From positions 94,486-158,485 of the forward strand of contig JAJDXG010000045.1 of assembly GCA_022823365.1 (NCBI GenBank): DNA of 64,000 nucleotides, read 5' to 3'. This document shows, piece after piece, positions 38,426-45,951 of this stretch; positions within the stretch are counted from its first letter, which is position 1, and the number at the start of each line of letters is the position of its first letter. Made by a program: the position numbers and the translations under genes. The stretch comes from Gemmatimonadota bacterium. GTDB lineage: Bacteria; Gemmatimonadota; Gemmatimonadetes; Longimicrobiales; Gaopeijiaceae. The notes below the pieces were generated by a model. It was not told the origin of the DNA. It searched no databases and saw only the letters and a list, made by a program, of their open reading frames with translations.

Positions 38426-38688
38426 GTTCTCGCCTCGATGTCGTGGGTCGACTGGTGGAATGTAGCATTTCGTGGATGAATCCGCGCGAATACCGAGAAA
38501 GGCGAGGCACCGGGCTGGCCAACCTCAACGAGCGCGGGGTCTGCGGAATGCGAGCCGCGACAGCCATCGACGGCCCAGGTCTGAAGGACAGGCTTGGTAC
38601 CGGAAAGTACGACGATTGAGTCCCATGTGCCGCCAAGATGTTAGGTTGGCTGGCACGCCATCACGACACGCCAACCCGCGCTGCAATC

Positions 38689-41298
38689 ATGCCCTCAAAC
38701 ATCAAGATCAGATTCGGGCGCGCGCGACAGAGAGGTCCCGAGCGCTATTTCCGCGTCCAGGTCAGCTGGGATGGCGGGGAAAGCCATGATGACGCTCTGG
38801 TCATGAAACGGGATGAAGGGGACGGGGAAGACAAGCATGACCGGCCCTATCGGGTGGAGTGGGCGGCGACCAGGGAGCTCCAGCGGGAAGCGGAAGCGGC
38901 ACTTGGCCAGCATGAGAACCGGTCCTGGGCCCGGCCCACCAAGGAAGAGCTGAACAGGTTCCTCAAGGGCATACCGCGCCACTACGTCCCTAGCGACGCC
39001 GAGATTCCCGTAGACCTGGCGGTGCGCCTTGCCGAGTCGCGGATCGAGCGGGGGATGCATGCCGGAAAGGAGCCGGAAGCGTGGGAGCGAGAAGCCGATG
39101 CCACCGCGTTTCGCCGCGGCGGGATTGCAGATCCGGCTGGCGATGAGGGGGGTGTGAGGATACCGGAACTGTTCCAATGGGTACCGTGGTTCGGAGAGCT
39201 GGCCGAGAGGGTGCGGGAAGGCCGGCGAGAGGGACTCGTGGAGAGGGCGAGAGCGGTGGATTGGGCGGAGGGCAGGTGCGCCGTGCTCGATCAGGGGGAG
39301 AAGAAGGCCGACCCGTTGACGTTCTTCTACCACCTGGCGGAGATCGCGGGGGGCAAGGCGGAAAAGAGGGAGAGGATCTACTCGAGCGTCGCGGAGGTGT
39401 TTGGGATCAAGAGCGACCTCGACTACGGCGTCGAAGACCGGTTCATCTTTCCGACTCCGCCCGCGCTTGCCGTAAGGTTCAACAACCCCGAAGCCGATCC
39501 GCAGCTTCTTTGGGAGATGTTCGATCAGGCGTGCGCCGTCGATGGCATGTCCTATGGCGGCGTCACCGCCGACACCTTTTCCAAGGTCTTGCAGATCAAA
39601 TGGATAGGCGTCCCAAAGCTCACGCAAGTCCTCTTTCTGATCAATCCGAGGGCGTTTGTCCCCTTCGACGGAAAATCCGTGTTACCGCTGGGAGTCGGCG
39701 GGTACAAGAAGCCCCCCGCCAAGATGTCTTGGGCCGATTACGTCGAAGCAATGAACCGGATTCGGATCGTGTTCCCCGGCTGCCAGCCCTACGAAACAAA
39801 TGTCATCGGTTACCTGTGGACGAGCGGGCGTCTGCCAAGCAAAGGGAATCGCTGGTACCAGATCGGCGCCAGCGAGGACGGGTGGCGCGATTTCCGCGAC
39901 AACCACTGGATCCACCATGGTGGGCAGACCTACGGGCTTGACGAACCCGAACCGGGCGATGTCATCCTTGTCCGATCGGGCAGACAAGAAGGGCGCGGGA
40001 TCGGGATCGTGTACCGTAACGACTACACCAAGCAATCACGAAACGGTCGGATCCACGTTCTGTGGGTGAACAAGAAGCAGGCACCCCTGGCCGCCAACAT
40101 GCCGGCCACCCGTTTTTCCAGAATCGGCCGCGCCACTTGCGAGGCCTTTGCCAAGTCCGACGCGTACTCGGACACCCTGCGTATGTTGCAGCGTGTGTTG
40201 CACCCGCCCACGGACGAGCCGAAGCCCAAGCCCAACCGGGTTCGTCCACCAACCAAGGTCCACGACCTTAACACGATTCTCTATGGCCCCCCCGGCACCG
40301 GGAAGACCTGGCACACCGTCACCCGCGCGGTCGCCATCGTGGAAGGCCGGGAAGCGTCCGGGGTGGCACAGGAGGACCGCGCTGCCGTCAAACAGCGATT
40401 CGATGAGCACCGCGCCGCCAGGCGAATCGAAATGGTGACATTCCATCAGAACACCACCTACGAGGATTTCGTTGAAGGGATCAGGCCCATCCTGGCTGGA
40501 TCGCGCGAGGGCGACTCGCGGCCTACGCCCGAACGCGGGGATGCCGGAGAGGTCCAGTACGAGATGTCGCGCGGGGTGTTCCGGCGCATCGCCGAGCGCG
40601 CTGCAAACAACCTCGACCACCGCTATGTGCTCATCATCGACGAAATCAACCGGGGCAACATCGCCCGCATCTTCGGCGAGTTGATCACCCTGATCGAGGA
40701 CTCGAAGCGGATCGGCCGGCAGGACGAGGCGCGCGTGACGCTGCCCGGCTCGAAGACCGACTTCGGTGTACCGGCAAACCTGCATGTCCTCGGGACGATG
40801 AACACCGCGGATCGGTCCATCGCCTTACTGGACACGGCGCTGCGACGGCGGTTCGTGTTTGAGGAGATGATGCCGGATCCGTCCCACTCCGGCATCGCCA
40901 CCGACCTCGACGGCATCGATTGCGGGAAGCTCCTCACGGCCATGAACCGGCGCATCGCCGTCCTGCTGGACCGGGAGCACCAGATCGGGCACACCTACTT
41001 GCTGCGCGTCGACACCGTCACGGCGCTCGCCAGCTCGTTTCGCAACCGCATCATGCCGTTGCTGCAGGAGTACTTCTACGACGACTGGGAGAAGATCCGC
41101 GCGGTTCTGAACGACAACGGGTTCGTCCTGAAGTCGGACCCGCCGGAGGAACTGGTCCAACTACATCTAGTGGATGCAGACCGGATTGTGTACGACGTGC
41201 TGACTGCCAACGACGACCGGTGGACCGACGCGACCAGGTACCGGAAGATCTACGAGAAGACGAGCCCGGACGACGGCGAGCCGAAACAGGCCAACTGA
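38689..41298 (+). CDS. mcrB: McrB-like AAA+ GTPase of a type IV restriction system
   Basis: This 869-residue protein carries a C-terminal McrB AAA+ motor: Walker A GPPGTGKT (533-540), Walker B YVLIIDEINRGN, and the McrB signature LGTMNTADRSIALLDTALRR. McrB hexamers hydrolyse GTP and drive the McrC nuclease on modified DNA. The 530-residue N-terminus is not the classic McrB DNA-binding domain: residues about 260-345 are a helical region, and 420-475 (GDVILVRSGRQEGRGIGIVY, then IHVLWVNKK) look like a PUA/EVE-type base-recognition fold. The start is ATG 38689; an in-frame ATG/GTG further upstream would add about 17 residues. mcrC follows after two bases. Confidence 0.88.
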   Translation: MPSNIKIRFGRARQRGPERYFRVQVSWDGGESHDDALVMKRDEGDGEDKHDRPYRVEWAATRELQREAEAALGQHENRSWARPTKEELNRFLKGIPRHYVPSDAEIPVDLAVRLAESRIERGMHAGKEPEAWEREADATAFRRGGIADPAGDEGGVRIPELFQWVPWFGELAERVREGRREGLVERARAVDWAEGRCAVLDQGEKKADPLTFFYHLAEIAGGKAEKRERIYSSVAEVFGIKSDLDYGVEDRFIFPTPPALAVRFNNPEADPQLLWEMFDQACAVDGMSYGGVTADTFSKVLQIKWIGVPKLTQVLFLINPRAFVPFDGKSVLPLGVGGYKKPPAKMSWADYVEAMNRIRIVFPGCQPYETNVIGYLWTSGRLPSKGNRWYQIGASEDGWRDFRDNHWIHHGGQTYGLDEPEPGDVILVRSGRQEGRGIGIVYRNDYTKQSRNGRIHVLWVNKKQAPLAANMPATRFSRIGRATCEAFAKSDAYSDTLRMLQRVLHPPTDEPKPKPNRVRPPTKVHDLNTILYGPPGTGKTWHTVTRAVAIVEGREASGVAQEDRAAVKQRFDEHRAARRIEMVTFHQNTTYEDFVEGIRPILAGSREGDSRPTPERGDAGEVQYEMSRGVFRRIAERAANNLDHRYVLIIDEINRGNIARIFGELITLIEDSKRIGRQDEARVTLPGSKTDFGVPANLHVLGTMNTADRSIALLDTALRRRFVFEEMMPDPSHSGIATDLDGIDCGKLLTAMNRRIAVLLDREHQIGHTYLLRVDTVTALASSFRNRIMPLLQEYFYDDWEKIRAVLNDNGFVLKSDPPEELVQLHLVDADRIVYDVLTANDDRWTDATRYRKIYEKTSPDDGEPKQAN

Positions 41299-41300
41299 CC

Positions 41301-42635
41301 GTGCCGGCTGACGCGCTGGTGCAACATCCGCTCCGCCCCGCACCTCGCACAATGATCGTTCGTGAGCACCAGGCGCTCGCCGGATTGCATGCGGATGATG
41401 AGCGTGACCTGATGAGATTCGCCCTGACGCAGCCGACCGGCGAAGAGGGCCGGCGCCCGCCGGTGTTCGCGAGCAGAAACGGTCGCCTTTATGCGCAGAA
41501 CTACGTCGGGATCATCGAAACGCGCCGGGGAACCGTTATCGAAATCCTGCCGAAGATCGATCTTTCACCCGGCGGGGAAGAGGATACGCGGCGCGTCTTC
41601 CTGACCATGCTCCGGAACTGGCGCGGGCTCGGGCAGGCGCAGCTTGACGGCGCCAGCATCCGTGCCATCCGCCGGCTCGACATGTTCGAGGCCTTCGTCC
41701 ATCTGTTTCTGACGAGCGTCGTCCTGTTGACGCGGCGTGGCCTCGCTCGGGCGTACCGTACGCGAGAGGCGAACCTTCCCCGGCTTCGGGGGCGCATCCT
41801 GTTCCCGCAGCACGTCCGCGATAATCTCGTCGACCGTTCGCGGTTTTACGTCGGCTACGACGAGTTCACCGCGGATCGGCCTGCCAACCGGCTGATACAT
41901 CTGGCGTTGCGGCGCCTCACGGCTCTCACGCGCCACCCCGCGAACCGGCAGCGGGTTCACCAGTTGCGCATCGTCTTCTCCGACGTACCGGCGTCAACCA
42001 ACGTAGATGCCGACTGGGCGCGGCATCGCGTGGACCGCTCGATGCGGCATTACGATAACGTGATGCCGTGGGTCGGGTTGTTCCTCTTCGGCCACGGGCT
42101 GGCCACGTTCTCCGGCCGACATGTCAATCGTGCCCTTCTGTTTCCAGTGGAGCGGGTGTTCGAGGACTTCGTCACCGCCGCCGTTCGCCGGCACCAGCAC
42201 CGATTCACCGTGGGCGCCCAGAAGCCAAAGCGTCATCTGGCAACCGACGAGGCGGGCAAGCGGGCCTTCTGGCTGAAGCCGGATATCGTCCTGATGGAGC
42301 GCGGTGAGGTCCGATTCATCCTGGATGCGAAGTGGAAGCGCCTCGACCCCGGCGCGCGGAATCATGGCGTCGGTCCGGCGGACGCCTACCAGTTGTTCGC
42401 ATATGGGCGGAGGTACGGGTGTCGGCGTGTGGTACTCGTGTACCCGAGGACGGAGGAATTCCGCGAGACCGTGCGGTTCAGATTCGCCGGGGACGAGGAT
42501 CTGGAGTTGGCGTGCTTTCCGTTCGATGTGTCGGACGCAGTGGGGAGTGTGCGCCGGATGATGTTTGTCCTGCCGCCACAAGAGATTCCACCTTCTTCCG
42601 AGCGGGCCGCCGTCCTCACCGCCTCAGGTGGCTGA
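41301..42635 (+). CDS. mcrC: McrC-like nuclease subunit
   Basis: This protein of about 444 residues is the nuclease partner of McrB. The N-terminal part (IVREHQALAGL, RLYAQNYVGIIETRRGTVIE) is the McrC beta-domain that touches the McrB ring. The PD-(D/E)xK active site is visible: Asp328 (KPDIVL) and Asp342-x-Lys344 (FILDAKWKRLD), followed by DAYQLFAYG. The start is GTG 41301, two bases after the mcrB stop; ATG 41352 would shorten it by 17 residues and has no better ribosome site. It is complete and intact, so the pair should be active. Confidence 0.88.
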   Translation: MPADALVQHPLRPAPRTMIVREHQALAGLHADDERDLMRFALTQPTGEEGRRPPVFASRNGRLYAQNYVGIIETRRGTVIEILPKIDLSPGGEEDTRRVFLTMLRNWRGLGQAQLDGASIRAIRRLDMFEAFVHLFLTSVVLLTRRGLARAYRTREANLPRLRGRILFPQHVRDNLVDRSRFYVGYDEFTADRPANRLIHLALRRLTALTRHPANRQRVHQLRIVFSDVPASTNVDADWARHRVDRSMRHYDNVMPWVGLFLFGHGLATFSGRHVNRALLFPVERVFEDFVTAAVRRHQHRFTVGAQKPKRHLATDEAGKRAFWLKPDIVLMERGEVRFILDAKWKRLDPGARNHGVGPADAYQLFAYGRRYGCRRVVLVYPRTEEFRETVRFRFAGDEDLELACFPFDVSDAVGSVRRMMFVLPPQEIPPSSERAAVLTASGG

Positions 42636-42681
42636 CAAGAAGAGGGGCTCTGCTCGATCCGCTCTCAAACGGAAACCATAC

Positions 42682-43842
42682 ATGGATGTCCTCGATCCTC
42701 ACACCGAAGTCTCCCGCAACCCCGTCGGCCAGATCCTGACCCACGAGGGACGCTCGCTCGCCCTGGTTGACCTCGGGCGCGACGCCAGCAAAGCCCTGCG
42801 AGCGTCCTGGTCCACGAACCAACCGCCCCAATCCGGTGGAGCCATCGAAAGCTCCTGGGTGCTCCCGATGCTCGGCGCCGGAAGCACGGCTGCATCGTCC
42901 CTTATGGCCGGCAATGTCTTCCTGGCGACCGTCAATCCCGCGACGCTGATGACCATCGGCAGCGGGGTCGGTTCGGCCGTTATGGGCCCGACCGGGATCG
43001 TCGCGCAGGCGCCGTTCATCGCCGCCAGCAGTGCCCTGATGCCGGTCGTCGCGCCAGTGATGCTCTTCACGACCGTCTCGTCTGTGATGATGTGCGACCG
43101 CCTTGATCGGGCGCAGCAGACCCTTGGCCGGCTCTCCGAAGCTGTGGAGCGCGTCCGAGATCTTCTGGACGCCGAAGACTACGCCCGGTTCGAGACCGCG
43201 GCGGAACAAATCGACGAGATCCGGTCCGAATTCGACCATGCCGGACGATTCGCCAGCGACGTGCCGGACAGGCTGGCGAGAATCGATCACGATGTGGGCG
43301 TGCTGCGTTCCAAGTACGGGCTACTGATGACCGGAGCCGTTGACTCGGAGGACGGTGCCCGCGCGGCCGTGTCGGACCTCAACCGGTTCTTCCTGGCCAG
43401 TCTCTACGACATTCAGATCGACGTACTCCAGTTGCACCTGGCGCTCCAGAACGATCACGAGGTCGTCGAGTTCCGCATGTCCCGGCTCGGGGAGAAGCTC
43501 CACCGGTACGGTGAGGACTTCCGGCAGGTCCTCGTTGACGACCGGATCGGATCCTACCACAGGGAGCTGAAAGGGCGGTTGGCCAGGTCAGGGTTGCCGC
43601 GACTGCTGCGGCACGTGCGTCTTCCCTTCCGTGGCGAACCGGCTGGAGAGGTGCGAAGGATCCGGGTCATTCGGAAGCAATTCGACTCGGGCCGGAGGCG
43701 CGTCGAGCGGTGGGTCGAAGCGCTGGAGGCGGCTACGGGCGAGTCGCGGCGGGAGTCGGTGGTGTTCTACCGGGAAGGCGACGGTGCGCAGGCGTTGCGG
43801 GCGTATCGTTCCGGGGAGGTGCGGGTGGAGGCGGTGGAGTGA
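42682..43842 (+). CDS. Uncharacterised hydrophobic/helical protein, third gene of the McrBC locus
   Basis: This 386-residue protein starts 46 bases after mcrC on the same strand. Residues 58-138 are almost continuously hydrophobic and rich in Gly, Ala, Ser and Met (for example LMAGNVFLATVNPATLMTIG and APFIAASSALMPVVAPVMLF), which suggests membrane insertion or a glycine-zipper core. Residues 139-300 are predicted helices with coiled-coil character (RAQQTLGRLSEAVERVRDLL), and the C-terminus is Arg-rich. No catalytic motif or family recognised. Its place in the cassette suggests an effector, membrane anchor or regulator of McrBC; this is inference. GTG 42628 is an alternative start. Confidence 0.7.
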   Translation: MDVLDPHTEVSRNPVGQILTHEGRSLALVDLGRDASKALRASWSTNQPPQSGGAIESSWVLPMLGAGSTAASSLMAGNVFLATVNPATLMTIGSGVGSAVMGPTGIVAQAPFIAASSALMPVVAPVMLFTTVSSVMMCDRLDRAQQTLGRLSEAVERVRDLLDAEDYARFETAAEQIDEIRSEFDHAGRFASDVPDRLARIDHDVGVLRSKYGLLMTGAVDSEDGARAAVSDLNRFFLASLYDIQIDVLQLHLALQNDHEVVEFRMSRLGEKLHRYGEDFRQVLVDDRIGSYHRELKGRLARSGLPRLLRHVRLPFRGEPAGEVRRIRVIRKQFDSGRRRVERWVEALEAATGESRRESVVFYREGDGAQALRAYRSGEVRVEAVE

Positions 43843-43849
43843 AGGCGCA

Positions 43850-43965
43850 CTAGCAGCTTGCGCCGCAGAACGAGTCACGGCCTCCGAACACACTACAGGT
43901 AGTAGTAGGAGCGCAATTGCATACCATCAGTAGTAGTGTGAGGCTTCTGCGGCGCAGACTCCTAG
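43850..43965. mobile_element. MITE-like 116-bp element with 21-bp imperfect terminal inverted repeats
   Basis: The left end CTAGCAGCTTGCGCCGCAGA(A) at 43850-43870 and the inverted right end at 43945-43965 match at 18 of 21 positions, including a perfect 12-bp core TGCGCCGCAGAA. An inner inverted repeat CACACTAC (43889-43896) / GTAGTGTG (43933-43940) lets the whole element fold as a long hairpin. It carries no gene, starts 8 bases after the third McrBC-locus gene and truncates a YafQ-like toxin gene at its right side. Both ends are CTAG, which could be part of the repeat or a target duplication. Confidence 0.6.
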
Positions 43966-44050
43966 CACGCAGCTTGCTGAGCTCCTTCCCTCGTGCCCTG
44001 GCCTTTCTGAGGTCGCGCTTGAACTTCGAGGAACGAAGGGGGATCAGCAT
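43966..44050 (-). pseudogene. Truncated YafQ/RelE-type toxin gene (N-terminal fragment)
   Basis: From ATG 44050 the minus strand reads MLIPLRSSKFKRDLRKARAR then GKELSKL, an excellent match to the N-terminus of YafQ-type ribosome-dependent mRNA interferases. After about 28 codons similarity ends exactly where the inverted-repeat element begins (43965), and the rest of the roughly 90-residue toxin, including its catalytic histidines, is missing. The frame continues into the element for about 40 unrelated codons. GTG 44068 gives a six-residue extension. No DinJ/RelB antitoxin gene is nearby, so this is a dead remnant. Confidence 0.65.
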
Positions 44051-44074
44051 GTCAGATGTCGAGGACACCCGCTG

Positions 44075-45256
44075 CTACGCCCCCGCCTCGCGCAGCAACA
44101 GCTTCGCGATCGTCTGTAGCTGCATGTTGGTCGTCCCTTCGTAAATGGTTCCGATCTTGGCGTCGCGATAGAACTTCGCGACCGGGTAGTCGCTGGTGAA
44201 GCCGTATCCGCCGTGCAGATCCACGCACTCCGACGCCACCCGCTGGGCCGCCTGCGATGCGAAGAGCTTGGCCATCGCCGCCTGGCGGATGTAGGGGAAT
44301 CCGCCGTCGCGCAGGCGGGCCGCGTTGTACACCAGCAGGCGCGCCGCTTCCACATCGGTGGCCATCTGCGCGAGCTGGAACTGAACCCCCTGAAACTCGG
44401 AGACGGAGCGGCCGAACTGCTCCCGCTGCCGGGTATAGCGGAGCGTGTGGTCGAGGGCGCCCTGCGCCAGCCCCACCATCTGAGCGCCGATGCCGATGCG
44501 CCCCTCGTTGAGGGTGGCGATCGCGATTCTGTATCCGAGGCCGACCTCGCCCAGCAGGTTCCCGCCGGGAACCCGGCAGCCGTCCAGCACCACCTCGGTC
44601 GTCGACGACGCCCGAATCCCCAGCTTCTGCTCCCTCCTGCCCACGGAGAGACCCGGGGTGTTCCTGTCCACCAGAAACGCGGTGATGCCGCGGTAGCCCG
44701 AATCCGGATCGACGTTGGCGAAGACGATGTAGAGCCCGGCTTCGGCTCCGTTGGTGATCCAGAGCTTCTGGCCGTTCAGGACCCAGTCGCCGCCCGCGCG
44801 CGCGGCGGTGCATCGCAGGGCGAAGGCGTCGGACCCGCTCCCCGCCTCCGAGAGCGCGTAGGCGCCGACCGTGTCGGAGGCCAAGCGCGGCAGATGGCGG
44901 GCCTGCTGCTCCACGGTTCCGTAGCGGAGGAGCGCGTTGATGACGAGTGTGTTCTGCACGTCCACCAGCACGGCCACTGCAGGGTCCACGGCGGAGAGCT
45001 CCTCCACGACGAGCACCGCCGCGAAGAACGAGCTGCCCGCTCCCCCGAAGCGTTCGGGAATCTCCACGCCCATGAGACCAAGCTCGAACAGCTTGCGGAT
45101 CAGCGCGGGATCCATGGCCTCGTTCGCATCCATGGCGGCTACCCTGGGCGCGATCTCGCTCCGCGCGAAGTCCCGCACCGCCTGCTGAAAGAAACGTTCC
45201 TCCTCGCCAAGGGATGTCAACGGGCTGCGCATTCCGTCCGGGAAGCCTGCCTGCAT
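44075..45256 (-). CDS. Acyl-CoA dehydrogenase
   Basis: This 393-residue FAD enzyme catalyses alpha,beta-dehydrogenation of acyl-CoA. Family motifs are AYALSEAGSGSDAF (FAD/acyl-CoA loop), GQKLWITNGAEAG, REQFGRSVSEFQGVQFQLAQ and LHGGYGFTSDYPVAKFYRDA, then GTIYEGTTNMQ with the catalytic Glu in YEG. This is the short- or branched-chain type by length and motifs; the exact chain preference is not determinable. Electrons would go to ETF and then to the ETF-quinone oxidoreductase encoded at 10254. ATG 45256 with GGAG upstream. Divergent from gcvH. Confidence 0.9.
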   Translation of the reverse strand: MQAGFPDGMRSPLTSLGEEERFFQQAVRDFARSEIAPRVAAMDANEAMDPALIRKLFELGLMGVEIPERFGGAGSSFFAAVLVVEELSAVDPAVAVLVDVQNTLVINALLRYGTVEQQARHLPRLASDTVGAYALSEAGSGSDAFALRCTAARAGGDWVLNGQKLWITNGAEAGLYIVFANVDPDSGYRGITAFLVDRNTPGLSVGRREQKLGIRASSTTEVVLDGCRVPGGNLLGEVGLGYRIAIATLNEGRIGIGAQMVGLAQGALDHTLRYTRQREQFGRSVSEFQGVQFQLAQMATDVEAARLLVYNAARLRDGGFPYIRQAAMAKLFASQAAQRVASECVDLHGGYGFTSDYPVAKFYRDAKIGTIYEGTTNMQLQTIAKLLLREAGA

Positions 45257-45448
45257 GAGAGACTCCGTCTCCTGCGCTGAAGCCGAAGAATGGACCGACC
45301 CATGGACCGCCTCCCGATCCCCGGCCAGTGCCGCGAACGTCGCGCGCGCGGCGCGCCGTACAACCCCCCGGGGCCGCCCGGCGTTCCCGCGCGGAACCCC
45401 GGGCCCGAGGCCCGATCCGGCTTCTTCGCCGGGACGCGGGTATCGGGG

Positions 45449-45478
45449 TTGACGCGCAAGGAACGCACTTTCTATAGT
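45449..45478 (+). promoter_or_regulatory. Sigma-70 promoter of gcvHP
   Basis: TTGACG (45449-45454), 18-base spacer, TATAGT (45473-45478), the best promoter match in the window. Transcription would start near 45485, leaving only about 40 bases before gcvH, too short for a glycine riboswitch. Confidence 0.65.
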
Positions 45479-45524
45479 CCCGAACCGAAATCCACCCCCG
45501 ATCACTCCTGTGCCCGGAGCATCC

Positions 45525-45914
45525 ATGTCCGACATCCCCGAGCATCTCTACTACACCGAGGAGCACGAGTATGTGGGGGAAACCGACGAGGAGAGCGTCT
45601 ACGTCGTCGGGATCACCGACTACGCGCAGGGGGAGCTGGGCGACATCGTGTACGTGGAACTGCCCAGGGTCGGCACGCATTTCGACCGCATGGAGGTGTT
45701 CGGCGTCATCGAGGCGGTGAAGGCGGTCAGCGACCTCTACTGCCCGATCGTGGGCGAGGTCGTGGAGATCAACGAGGCCATCGACCTCGACCCGGCCCTG
45801 GTGAACGGCGACCCTTACGGGGACGGCTGGATGATCAAGCTGCGCGCGGAGGACGACGACGCGCTCGAGGGCCTGATGAGCCCCGAGGACTACGAGTCCC
45901 ACATCGACGGGTGA
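45525..45914 (+). CDS. gcvH: Glycine cleavage system H protein
   Basis: This 129-residue lipoyl carrier protein shuttles the aminomethyl group between the P and T proteins. The lipoylated residue is Lys66 in [17 protein letters not shown]. Overall length and the N-terminal YYTEEHEYV and [19 protein letters not shown] segments are typical. gcvP follows 37 bases later. The lipoate ligase at 49600 may load its lipoyl group. ATG 45525 is preferred; a GTG/ATG a few codons upstream is possible. Confidence 0.96.
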   Translation: MSDIPEHLYYTEEHEYVGETDEESVYVVGITDYAQGELGDIVYVELPRVGTHFDRMEVFGVIEAVKAVSDLYCPIVGEVVEINEAIDLDPALVNGDPYGDGWMIKLRAEDDDALEGLMSPEDYESHIDG

Positions 45915-45951
45915 GGAGCACAGCATCCGCCCTTCGCGGATCCCCCGAGTA

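Noticed and set aside
45257-45524. Glycine riboswitch upstream of gcvH
   Set aside because: The promoter at 45449-45478 leaves a leader of only about 40 bases, too short for the riboswitch, and no paired conserved stems were seen.
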